Assembly: GCA_903832055.1 (NCBI GenBank)
Contig: CAILAC010000013.1
Span: forward strand, 1 to 64,000
Reading direction: 5' to 3'
DNA from: an uncultured Acidobacteriota bacterium
Lineage (GTDB): Bacteria; Acidobacteriota; Terriglobia; Terriglobales; Acidobacteriaceae
DNA: 64,000 nt
A program made the translations under genes and the position numbers. Below, one piece after another: positions 1-7,669 of the stretch. Numbering within the stretch: the stretch's first letter is position 1; each line of letters begins with the position of its first letter. Below the pieces are notes generated by a model. The model was not told the DNA's origin and did not search any database. It worked only from the letters and a program-made list of their open reading frames with translations.

Positions 1-210
1 CCCAACGATGGCCCTGTAGCTCAGCTGGCCACTGCCCTGGGAAGGGCAGCAACGAGAGAGCCCAGCGGTTTCCTGAAACCGCTGCGACGCACCCAACGAT
101 GGCCCTGTAGCTCAGCTGGCCACTGCCCTGGGAAGGGCAGCAACGAGAGAGCCCAGCGGTTTCCTGAAACCGCTGCGACGCACCCAACGATGGCCCTGTA
201 GCTCAGCTGG
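1..210 (+). repeat. 91-bp tandem repeat carrying tRNA 5'-end copies
   Basis: Two identical 91-bp units (1-91 and 92-182) are followed by a truncated third copy (183-210) that runs into the real tRNA. Each unit holds a 19-nt copy of the first bases of the downstream tRNA-Arg (10-28, 101-119; true tRNA 192-210). Each also has two perfect hairpins, in the first unit at 32-38/43-49 (7 bp, GGGA loop) and 64-71/76-83 (8 bp, CCTG loop). The second hairpin resembles the tRNA anticodon arm with one extra G. The array reaches the window edge, so more copies may lie upstream. The identity of the units points to recent duplication. Confidence 0.9.
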
Positions 211-268
211 ATAGAGCAGCGGTTTCCTAAACCGGAGGTCGGAAGTTCGAATCTTCCCAGGGTCACCA
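192..268 (+). tRNA. tRNA-Arg (anticodon CCU)
   Basis: A full cloverleaf can be drawn: 7-bp acceptor stem (GGCCCTG with CAGGGTC, one G-U pair), D stem GCTC/GAGC, anticodon loop TTCCTAA giving anticodon CCT, T stem GGAAG/CTTCC with TTCGAAT loop, discriminator A and an encoded CCA end. The outermost anticodon-stem pair is G-G. It decodes the rare AGG arginine codon. The first 19 bases are repeated twice upstream. Confidence 0.95.
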
Positions 269-305
269 TCCTTCCTAAAATACTGCTCCATGTAATCCCC
301 ATATT

Positions 306-334
306 TTGACTTCCCCAACCGCCCCCGCTATAAA
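306..334 (+). promoter_or_regulatory. Sigma70-type promoter of the riboswitch/receptor transcript
   Basis: TTGACT (306-311) and TATAAA (329-334) are separated by 17 bp, a near-consensus promoter. Transcription would start near 341, about 75 nt before the cobalamin riboswitch, and would read through it into the receptor gene at 643. Confidence 0.65.
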
Positions 335-414
335 CGTTGATGAGACGGAAGTTTTCCCGTCCCGCCCATTCTCGTCCTGGCCTCGCACCCGCTGCGCCGC
401 CCCAACCCATCACC

Positions 415-600
415 GAGACTCACCAGGATGTTCGGGAAGACGGTGTGAATCCGTCGCTGCCCCGCAACTGTGAGCGCACCTGCTGCGTTTCCCGTCTTTT
501 ACCCAGGGAACCGTCGCAGGAATCCGGCCAGAAGCCACTGGAGAATCTCTCCGGGAAGGCGGTTCGGAAAGGCGCAAGTCAGGAGACCGGTCCTAAGGTG
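415..600 (+). ncRNA. Cobalamin (B12) riboswitch
   Basis: The leader contains the conserved blocks of the cobalamin riboswitch in the right order: GGTGTGAATCC followed by GCTGCCCCGC and AACTGTGAGC (441-475), then GAAGCCACTGG (531-541), GGGAAGGC (553-560), and the B12 box GCAAGTCAGGAGACC (574-588). The element ends about 40 nt before the receptor start codon. It would reduce expression of the receptor when adenosylcobalamin is plentiful. The exact outer boundaries are approximate. Confidence 0.93.
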
Positions 601-642
601 CCAATCCCCAGCTTCCAGTCCCGAGGGGGACGGAGGAGATAT

Positions 643-3141
643 ATGCTTTTCTGTTCTGGCCGTTCAGGCCTGTTTCGCCTATGCGCGCGAGCATTCTGCA
701 CCGCGCTGCTTCTGCTCATCCCAACTCTGGCCCACGCCGGCATCATTCGCGGCACCGTGACTGACACCTCTGGCGCCACCGTCAAGGGTGCAACCATCGT
801 GCTCACCAACGACGCCAAGTACGTTGGAACAACTGTCTCCGGCGCCGACGGCAGCTTTCAGTTCGTCACCGGCCAGAGCGGTCGCTTTGCACTGCTCATC
901 ACTGCCCAGACCTTTCGCCAGCTTGAGCCGCCCGCCTTCTACGCCGACGCAACGGCAAATATTGAGCGTACTCTGGTTCTCGAGCCGGAATGGGTGCGCC
1001 AGGCCATCGTGGTCACCGCCACTGGCAGCCCCACGCCCCAGCCTCAGACCAGCGAATCCACAGCCGTCCTCGCCCAACTCGATCTCGGTGAACTCACTGA
1101 CTTCACCAGTGCCTTGCAGATGATGCCCGGTACCGCTGTCATCCAGGCAGGCCAGCGCGGAGCCCAGACCTCGCTCTTCGTGCGCGGTGGCCCCTCCGAT
1201 GCGAACAAAGTGCTCATCGACGGGGTCAGCGCAGGCGACCTCGGTGGCCGCTTCGATTTTGGCCCGGTCTCCACCCTCGGTGTGCAGAGCGCAGAAGTCT
1301 ATCGCGGCACCAACTCAAGCCTCTACGGGGCAGACGCCGACAGCGGTGTTGTGGCCTTGCGCACCGAGCGCGGAACCACCAGCTTTCCTACCCTCCGCCT
1401 CGCCGGGGACTACGGCAACTTCTTCACCTCGCAGGAGCGCGCCGAACTCGCCGGAGCCCGCAACAAGCTGGATTACTTCGGCGGCTTTTCCTGGCTGCAA
1501 ACCTCTAACTCGCTGCCCAACAGCCAGTTCCACGCCGCCACCGCCACCGGCAACTTCGGCTGGCAGCCGCGCACCAGCACCCAGCTTCGCGGCACCGTTC
1601 ACTACGGCGTCGATGCCACCGGAGTCCCCAACGCCTGGCAGTTCTACCACGTCGCGGCCGATGAAAAAGAAGGTGACCAGGACCTCTTCCTCAGCGGCTC
1701 CATCGACCACCAGACCACGCTCGACTGGCACAACAGCCTCCGCTACGGAGCCACCCGCAAGCGCGAACATCTCACCACCTTCGCCCCCTCTGGTCAGCTC
1801 ATTGAATACAATACTGACTTTGGCCTTTCAGCCTATTTCGGTAATGCGGTCACCTTTACCGGGGCCAACGGCTACACCGCCAGCGGCCGCGCCATGCTCA
1901 GCTTTCCTGGCAAGTACCCTTCGCACACCCAGCTGGTCTCAAACCGCGACCAACTTGTCTACCAGGGCGACTATCGCTTTACCCCGCACATCACCGGCCT
2001 GATCGGCTTCCAATATGAAGACGAGCGCGGCTCTGAGCCCGGCAGCACCTACTACCCGCCCGTCCAGCGCAACAACTACGACTACCATGCTGCTGTCCAC
2101 GGAGACTTCAAAAACCGCTTCTTCTACACCCTCGGCGGGAATCTCGCCCACTACTCGCTCTTTGGCACCCAGACATCGCCCCACGCCGGCATCTCCTATT
2201 ACCTGCTTCGCCCTAAGCCCGGTGTTTTCAACGGCACACGTCTCACCTTCAACTTTGGCGACGCGGTCCGCGAACCCACCCTCACCGACCAGGACGACTC
2301 GCTCTACACCTTCCTCAAAAACAATGGCGGCGAGTCCTCCATCACCCAGCTCCACATCGCACCCATCGGCGCACCCACCACGCGCAGCTACGAGGGTGGC
2401 CTGGAACAGGCCTTTCTCGGCGACCACATCCTCTTCCATGCCAACTATTTCCATAATCAGTTCGGCCGCCAGATTGAATACGTCGGCCTCAACCTGGTCC
2501 CGGCACTGCTGCCCAACCTCACCCCCACTCAGCAGCAGCAACTTGAGGCCTTCCTCCAAAACAACTACGCCTATGAATTGACTCTCAACTCAGAGGCCTA
2601 CCGCGCCCAAGGCATCGAAACCACCGTCGAAGGCGGCATCGGTCGCAGCATCTTCCTCCGCGGCGGCTACACTTATCTCGATGCTGTCGTGCAGCGCTCC
2701 TTCACCAATGACGACGCCGCCCTGCTCGGGCCCGTCCCCACCTACAACGGCATTCCGCTCGGCCCCTACTCCCCGCTCAAGGGGGCGCGCCCCTTCCGCC
2801 GCCCACCGCACAACGGCTTCATCTCGGCAAGCTATGCCGGCCACAAATGGACCGTGCTCTCGACCACTGCCTTCAGCAGCCGCAGTGATGACTCCACCTA
2901 TCTCGCAAGTGAAGATCTCTCCGGTGGCAACACGCTTTTGCTGCCCAACCGCAACCTCGACCACGGCTTTGCCAAACTCGATCTCGGTGGCAGCTACCAG
3001 TTCTACAAACGTCTTGGCGTCTACGGACAGGTTGAAAACCTCCTCAGCGACCAGCACCTCGCCCCCATCGGCTACCTGAGTCTGCCTTTCAATTTCCGAG
3101 CTGGACTGCGCATCAGGCTGAGCAAATCTGCAGGAGAGTAG
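643..3141 (+). CDS. TonB-dependent receptor, BtuB-like (probable cobalamin/corrinoid uptake)
   Basis: An 832-residue outer-membrane receptor. A signal peptide (about 1-32, ending LAHA) is followed by a carboxypeptidase-regulatory-like beta-sandwich (about 33-115), a TonB-box-like IVVTATG (about 122-128), a plug domain with the typical VRGG, LIDGV and RGTNSSLYGAD segments, and a long beta-barrel. The reading frame stays open back to 337, but that stretch is the riboswitch. ATG 643 has GGAGG six bases upstream and begins the signal peptide. The B12 riboswitch makes corrinoid uptake the likely role; this is inferred from regulation, since the barrel sequence alone does not identify the substrate. 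A hairpin follows the stop. Confidence 0.88.
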   Translation: MLFCSGRSGLFRLCARAFCTALLLLIPTLAHAGIIRGTVTDTSGATVKGATIVLTNDAKYVGTTVSGADGSFQFVTGQSGRFALLITAQTFRQLEPPAFYADATANIERTLVLEPEWVRQAIVVTATGSPTPQPQTSESTAVLAQLDLGELTDFTSALQMMPGTAVIQAGQRGAQTSLFVRGGPSDANKVLIDGVSAGDLGGRFDFGPVSTLGVQSAEVYRGTNSSLYGADADSGVVALRTERGTTSFPTLRLAGDYGNFFTSQERAELAGARNKLDYFGGFSWLQTSNSLPNSQFHAATATGNFGWQPRTSTQLRGTVHYGVDATGVPNAWQFYHVAADEKEGDQDLFLSGSIDHQTTLDWHNSLRYGATRKREHLTTFAPSGQLIEYNTDFGLSAYFGNAVTFTGANGYTASGRAMLSFPGKYPSHTQLVSNRDQLVYQGDYRFTPHITGLIGFQYEDERGSEPGSTYYPPVQRNNYDYHAAVHGDFKNRFFYTLGGNLAHYSLFGTQTSPHAGISYYLLRPKPGVFNGTRLTFNFGDAVREPTLTDQDDSLYTFLKNNGGESSITQLHIAPIGAPTTRSYEGGLEQAFLGDHILFHANYFHNQFGRQIEYVGLNLVPALLPNLTPTQQQQLEAFLQNNYAYELTLNSEAYRAQGIETTVEGGIGRSIFLRGGYTYLDAVVQRSFTNDDAALLGPVPTYNGIPLGPYSPLKGARPFRRPPHNGFISASYAGHKWTVLSTTAFSSRSDDSTYLASEDLSGGNTLLLPNRNLDHGFAKLDLGGSYQFYKRLGVYGQVENLLSDQHLAPIGYLSLPFNFRAGLRIRLSKSAGE

Positions 3142-3178
3142 CTGCAGGAAGCGCCAGGATATTTCTCTCGAGACCACT

Positions 3179-3208
3179 CCAGCACGCCCGGAATCAAGGG
3201 CGTGTTGG
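3179..3208 (+). terminator. Strong hairpin after the BtuB-like gene
   Basis: Arms 3179-3189 and 3198-3208 form 11 bp (one G-U pair) with an 8-nt loop, 38 nt after the stop codon. No T tract follows, so it may stabilise the 3' end or act as a weak terminator rather than a classical intrinsic one. Confidence 0.4.
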
Positions 3209-3342
3209 CGTCTATTACGACCTGATTTTCCACAATCTAAAAGATTTAACTCGCAATTTTACAAAAATGCACACAAATGCGTGTGTTAATAGATATTCAA
3301 GACCTCTTTTCTATCTTTCATACACGTCGGGTTCAGCTGGCC

Positions 3343-3360
3343 CAATTTAAAGAAAAATTG
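3343..3360. promoter_or_regulatory. Inverted repeat in the AT-rich leader of the Oar-like receptor
   Basis: CAATTT (3343-3348) and AAATTG (3355-3360) flank six bases, 64 nt before the start codon at 3424. The whole stretch 3220-3360 is markedly AT-richer than the flanking genes and also contains CACAC/GTGTG arms (3270-3274, 3281-3285). It probably carries the promoter and an operator, but no clear -35/-10 pair could be assigned. Confidence 0.35.
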
Positions 3361-3423
3361 CAGCATTCAACCTGCCGCCGGTAATCAAATGAATCGTTCC
3401 GGAACGGCATTTTGGGGGAGACT

Positions 3424-6400
3424 ATGATCAACAATCGTTGCAGTCGCATCTACGCTCACGCCTTTTTGGCATTGGTAGTGGTCGTGGCAAGTTCCTTATC
3501 GGCCTTTGCCCAGCAAACTCTGGGCTCGATCAACGGCACCGTCCTCGACACCTCTGGAGCAGCTATTCCTGATGCGACCGTGACATTGACCAATAGTCGC
3601 ATTGACCTGACGCGCGTCACCAAATCGCAGGACAACGGCTTCTTCCAGGTCTTCAACCTCCCCATCGGCGAATACAAGGTCAAGTTCAGCCGCGACGGCT
3701 TTGAATCGACGGTCCTCACTGGAATCGCCGTGCAGGAAGCGCGCACGACCACCGTCAACGGCAGCCTCAAGGTTGGCCAGGTATCAGAATCAGTTGAAGT
3801 TGTGGCAAATCCCCTGCTCAACGCCACCGACTCCACCAACGGCTATACCCTCGACACATCGCAGATTGAGCTCACGCCCCTGGCCACCGGCAGCTTTACG
3901 CAGCTCGCCGTGCTTTCGCCGGGCGTCAATGCCGAACTTCTTTCCAATCTCGACTCCAACTCTGGCCTCGGCAATCAGCCCATCTGGGCCAACGGTCAGC
4001 GCGATACCTCGAACACATTCCAGGTCAACGGCGTCGACGCCACCAATCTCTTCAATGGCAAAAGCTCCAGCGGTTCAACGTCGCAGCGCTACAACTTCAA
4101 CATCGGCAGCTCGCCCACTGCAGGCGGCTCCTTCTCGGTTGGCACCTCGGTCTATGGTTCCAACGGCAACAGCCTGCCCTCGCCTCCGCCTGAGTTCCTT
4201 CAGGAATTGCGCGTAAACGCCTCCATGTACGACGCCCAACAAGGTGCCACCAGCGGCGCGCAGATTGACGCGAATACTGCCACCGGCTCCAATCACTGGC
4301 ACGGCTCCGGCTACGCAAGCTACGCAAACAATGCCCTCAATGCTTCACCTTTCTTCTACAACCAGTCCTACCGGCTCGCCCAGCAGGGAAGCGGTGTCTT
4401 CCCCAAATCCATGGTCAACCCCTTTGTACGCCGCTGGACAGCTGGATTGACGGTTGGCGGACCGGTGAACAAAGACAAAATGTACTTCTTCTTTGCCTAT
4501 CAGCGCCGCTCAAACTCCGATCAGGGCACAGGCCTGTCGCAGCTGACCGTTCCAACGGCACTCACCGATGACCGATCCAATGCCGGTCTTGCCGCCGCCG
4601 ATGCCGTCTGGGGTGGTTCAACGACTGCCGATCAAATCAATCCCATCGCTGCAGCCCTGCTCAATGCAAAGCTGCCCAACGGCCAGTACCTTATTCCATC
4701 GGCTCAGACCAATGCTCAATACCAGTACGGCGTGCCCAATGTGAACCTGATTGGCACCTCGGTTCTGACATCCAATCAATCGACACTCTCCCTCGACTAC
4801 GATGTCAACAAGGTTGACCGCCTCTCGGCCAAGTACTTCTACCAGGACGCGCCGGTCTCCAAGCCCTACGGCTTCTCTCAGACGGGCGGTTTTCCTGTCA
4901 CGCAGAAGAACGGATCGCAGGTCGCAGCGATCGACAACACCATCTCACTTGGCTCACATCTCAACTGGGAGCAGCGCCTCGGTTTCGTTCGCATGGGCTC
5001 CTACAGCGGCTTTCAACAGACCGTAGACGGCGGCAACTTCGGCATCAACTCCGGTTACAGCGCCGACAACCCGAACGATCCGGCGTACTTTGCACCCGGA
5101 TTGCCCGGTTTGATCATCAACAACTTCGGCGACAGCAACCAGTTTTCGCCCAGCGTTCAGGTTGGCCCCTACAGCGCCTTCCCCAACATGGGCTACTATC
5201 AAAATCGCCTCAATCCCTCGACAAACGTTATCTTCACGGCGGGCAAACATACCATCGTCGCGGGCGGCGGCTACAGCTATACCCAGCTCAATATCACCAA
5301 CGACCGCAGCGGCATCGGCCAGATCAAGGTCAACGGTTTCGATGACCTCCTGCAAGGCAAGGTGCACGGCGCAAGCATCGTGGAGAGCATTGACCCCGTC
5401 AGCCACCGCAACAACTCTGACCGCTACTATCGCTCCAATGAAATCTCCGCCTATGTTCAGGACAAGTGGCAAGCCGCCTCAAACCTGAGCGTCACTGCTG
5501 GTCTCCGTTACGATCTCCACGGCGGCCTCACCGAAAAATACGGCAACATGTTCAACTTTGATCCCTCGCGCTACAACGTCACTGGCGATACCACGCAAGG
5601 GTTCAACGTCGTCGACGCAGGATTTGTCGTCGCAGGCAACAACAAGCAGAACCCCACGGCAGGCGTCAGCGATTCCACATTGAAGGGTCGCCAGTGGGGC
5701 ATCTCTCCCCGCGTCGGTTTTGCCTGGTCGCCCAAGGCCGGTCACGGCAATCTCGTCATCAGCGGCGGCGCCGGCATTTACTATGACCGCGGCGAACTCT
5801 TCAGCTACCTCTCGCAGCCCGCAGGCGGCTCCATCGGCGGGCCCTTCGGTGTCACCGAGTCTGCGCCTCTCGTCAGCTATGCCAACGGCAATGGCGGCTC
5901 GCTCGCCGACCCCTGGGGCAGCGGCTTCCACACCATGAACTCAACCCCCTCCGGCACTTACGTTCCGCCCACAGCCAACCCCGGCACCGTCAAAGCTGCT
6001 CTGCAAAATCAGCTGAATATCATGACAGGTCCAGCAGCCGACCCGCAGTACGGCAAGGCCTGCGGAGCCATCGACAGTCAGACTTACCCCGGCTACCTCG
6101 ATTGCACCGGCACGTTGAACTTCGGCACATACGACAAGAACAACACTCTGCCCTACACCATGAACTACACCCTCAATCTGCAGTGGCAGCCCACCAACTC
6201 CATTGCCATCACCCTTGGCTACTCCGGCAACCGCGGCCGCCACTCGGTGATTCCGCTGCCGCTCAATGAGCCCGGCATTGCAACGCCGAGCCATCCAATC
6301 TGGGGTGAAACAGCCACTTACGGTTTCAGCGTACTCAACCAGAACTCCCTCTTCACCGATTCGAACGGCTATCAGGATTACAACCCCATTGCCGGCGAAC

Positions 6401-7572
6401 CATGGAACACCCTCGACGGCGGCAATACTGACTTCCGTGCGCCCTACGTCGGCTACAGCCCCAACGCCGCCAACTTCAAGGCTGTTGGTATCTCGGCCTA
6501 TGATGCCCTCGAAGCCCACGTGGAAAAGCGGCTTTCGCATCACTTCCAGGCCGGCGCAAGCTACACCTGGAGCCACTCCCTCGACGAACAAAGCGACATC
6601 GGCCTGTTCTTCACCGGAAACGACCCCAATCACCTGCGCGATTCCTGGTCTTCTTCGGATTTTGACCGCACCCACGTCTTCAGCGCCAACTTCCAGGTGC
6701 AACTACCCAATGTAGCCAAGGCCCACTCAGCCCTCTCCTACGTCGCTAACGACTGGCACCTGACCGGTACCGGCATCCTCCAGAGCGGCGAACCGTACTC
6801 GCTTTATGAGTTCTACGGCGCAGTCGGCAGCGTCAACTTTGGCAACTACCCAACCCTGATGAATCCAGTTCTCGGCATCAAAGACCCCAAGCACCCGAAG
6901 CGCGCATTCACCGGCAACAAAGGCGCCTTGCGTGGGCCTGGCGGTAGCTACATTCCCCAGATTGATCCCACCCAGATCGCAATTAACTACGTAAAGCCCG
7001 GCGATCTCGGTGTTCCCATTTCCACAGGAAACGACCCCCAGGACATCTACGAAACCGCCTTCAACAAGGGCCAGCGCAACATCTTCCGTCAAGCCATGCA
7101 AAAACGCGCTGACATCTCCATCCGCAAGATGATCCATGTCGGTGAAAAGGTCACGTTGCAGTATGAGCTGAACATCTTCAACATCACCAATACCACCAGC
7201 CTTGACGTTCCCCAGGATCAGGCCCAGATTCGCCAGAACAACGCCTGCTCCAACTCCGCAGTCACCGCGTCCATCAACAACTACCTCAACTGCACCCCAG
7301 GATCCGTCTATATCAACTACGGGCAGATCGCAACCAGCCCTGACCCAGTCGATCAACAGTCGGCCCTTGCGCGCCTCGATCAGCTGCCCTACTCCACCGG
7401 CACCGGTAAAGGCACCATCTTGCCGACGCTCATCCCGCTCAATACGGGCACCTGCGTCGATGCCTACGCCATCACCGGCGGCTGCCCCAACAACGCCGCC
7501 AACTTCGGCTCAGTCACTGGCACCATCGGCGGCTCCCGGGCCGTCACCATGGCTCTCCACGTAACCTTCTAA
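3424..7572 (+). CDS. Oar-like TonB-dependent receptor with carboxypeptidase-regulatory-like domain
   Basis: A 1382-residue outer-membrane protein. The signal peptide (1-29, ending SAFA) is followed by QQTLGSINGTV, the start of a carboxypeptidase-D regulatory-like domain (about 30-120). A degenerate plug and a very long barrel follow, ending in the hydrophobic-aromatic MALHVTF typical of outer-membrane beta-barrel signals. This architecture is that of Oar-like receptors, abundant in Acidobacteriota and thought to import glycans or large oligomers; the substrate is unknown. ATG 3424 is preferred to the in-frame TTG at 3412, because the GGGGGAG ribosome-binding sequence (3414-3420) overlaps that TTG. 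An intrinsic terminator follows. Confidence 0.9.
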   Translation: MINNRCSRIYAHAFLALVVVVASSLSAFAQQTLGSINGTVLDTSGAAIPDATVTLTNSRIDLTRVTKSQDNGFFQVFNLPIGEYKVKFSRDGFESTVLTGIAVQEARTTTVNGSLKVGQVSESVEVVANPLLNATDSTNGYTLDTSQIELTPLATGSFTQLAVLSPGVNAELLSNLDSNSGLGNQPIWANGQRDTSNTFQVNGVDATNLFNGKSSSGSTSQRYNFNIGSSPTAGGSFSVGTSVYGSNGNSLPSPPPEFLQELRVNASMYDAQQGATSGAQIDANTATGSNHWHGSGYASYANNALNASPFFYNQSYRLAQQGSGVFPKSMVNPFVRRWTAGLTVGGPVNKDKMYFFFAYQRRSNSDQGTGLSQLTVPTALTDDRSNAGLAAADAVWGGSTTADQINPIAAALLNAKLPNGQYLIPSAQTNAQYQYGVPNVNLIGTSVLTSNQSTLSLDYDVNKVDRLSAKYFYQDAPVSKPYGFSQTGGFPVTQKNGSQVAAIDNTISLGSHLNWEQRLGFVRMGSYSGFQQTVDGGNFGINSGYSADNPNDPAYFAPGLPGLIINNFGDSNQFSPSVQVGPYSAFPNMGYYQNRLNPSTNVIFTAGKHTIVAGGGYSYTQLNITNDRSGIGQIKVNGFDDLLQGKVHGASIVESIDPVSHRNNSDRYYRSNEISAYVQDKWQAASNLSVTAGLRYDLHGGLTEKYGNMFNFDPSRYNVTGDTTQGFNVVDAGFVVAGNNKQNPTAGVSDSTLKGRQWGISPRVGFAWSPKAGHGNLVISGGAGIYYDRGELFSYLSQPAGGSIGGPFGVTESAPLVSYANGNGGSLADPWGSGFHTMNSTPSGTYVPPTANPGTVKAALQNQLNIMTGPAADPQYGKACGAIDSQTYPGYLDCTGTLNFGTYDKNNTLPYTMNYTLNLQWQPTNSIAITLGYSGNRGRHSVIPLPLNEPGIATPSHPIWGETATYGFSVLNQNSLFTDSNGYQDYNPIAGEPWNTLDGGNTDFRAPYVGYSPNAANFKAVGISAYDALEAHVEKRLSHHFQAGASYTWSHSLDEQSDIGLFFTGNDPNHLRDSWSSSDFDRTHVFSANFQVQLPNVAKAHSALSYVANDWHLTGTGILQSGEPYSLYEFYGAVGSVNFGNYPTLMNPVLGIKDPKHPKRAFTGNKGALRGPGGSYIPQIDPTQIAINYVKPGDLGVPISTGNDPQDIYETAFNKGQRNIFRQAMQKRADISIRKMIHVGEKVTLQYELNIFNITNTTSLDVPQDQAQIRQNNACSNSAVTASINNYLNCTPGSVYINYGQIATSPDPVDQQSALARLDQLPYSTGTGKGTILPTLIPLNTGTCVDAYAITGGCPNNAANFGSVTGTIGGSRAVTMALHVTF

Positions 7573-7592
7573 TTCTTCATTTGGCTGAACGC

Positions 7593-7633
7593 AAAACGAG
7601 GTTCCCCACCCAGGGGAACCTCGCTTTGTTTCA
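7593..7633 (+). terminator. Intrinsic terminator after the Oar-like receptor
   Basis: An 11-bp GC-rich stem (7597-7607 with 7613-7623), a 5-nt loop ACCCA, then CTTTGTTTC. The A-rich left flank means it could also serve the convergent GH2 gene that ends at 7670. Confidence 0.85.
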
Positions 7634-7669
7634 TCGCCGGTTATTCCTTCTCCGGCTTGGCGCTTTGCT

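Noticed and set aside
1-182. Possible CRISPR array because of regular repeats
   Set aside because: The whole 91-bp unit is repeated without variable spacers and includes tRNA sequence.
21-413. Minus-strand open frame across the tRNA and repeat with GRFELPTSGLGNR-like sequence
   Set aside because: It is the antisense translation of the tRNA and its repeats, a well-known false protein.
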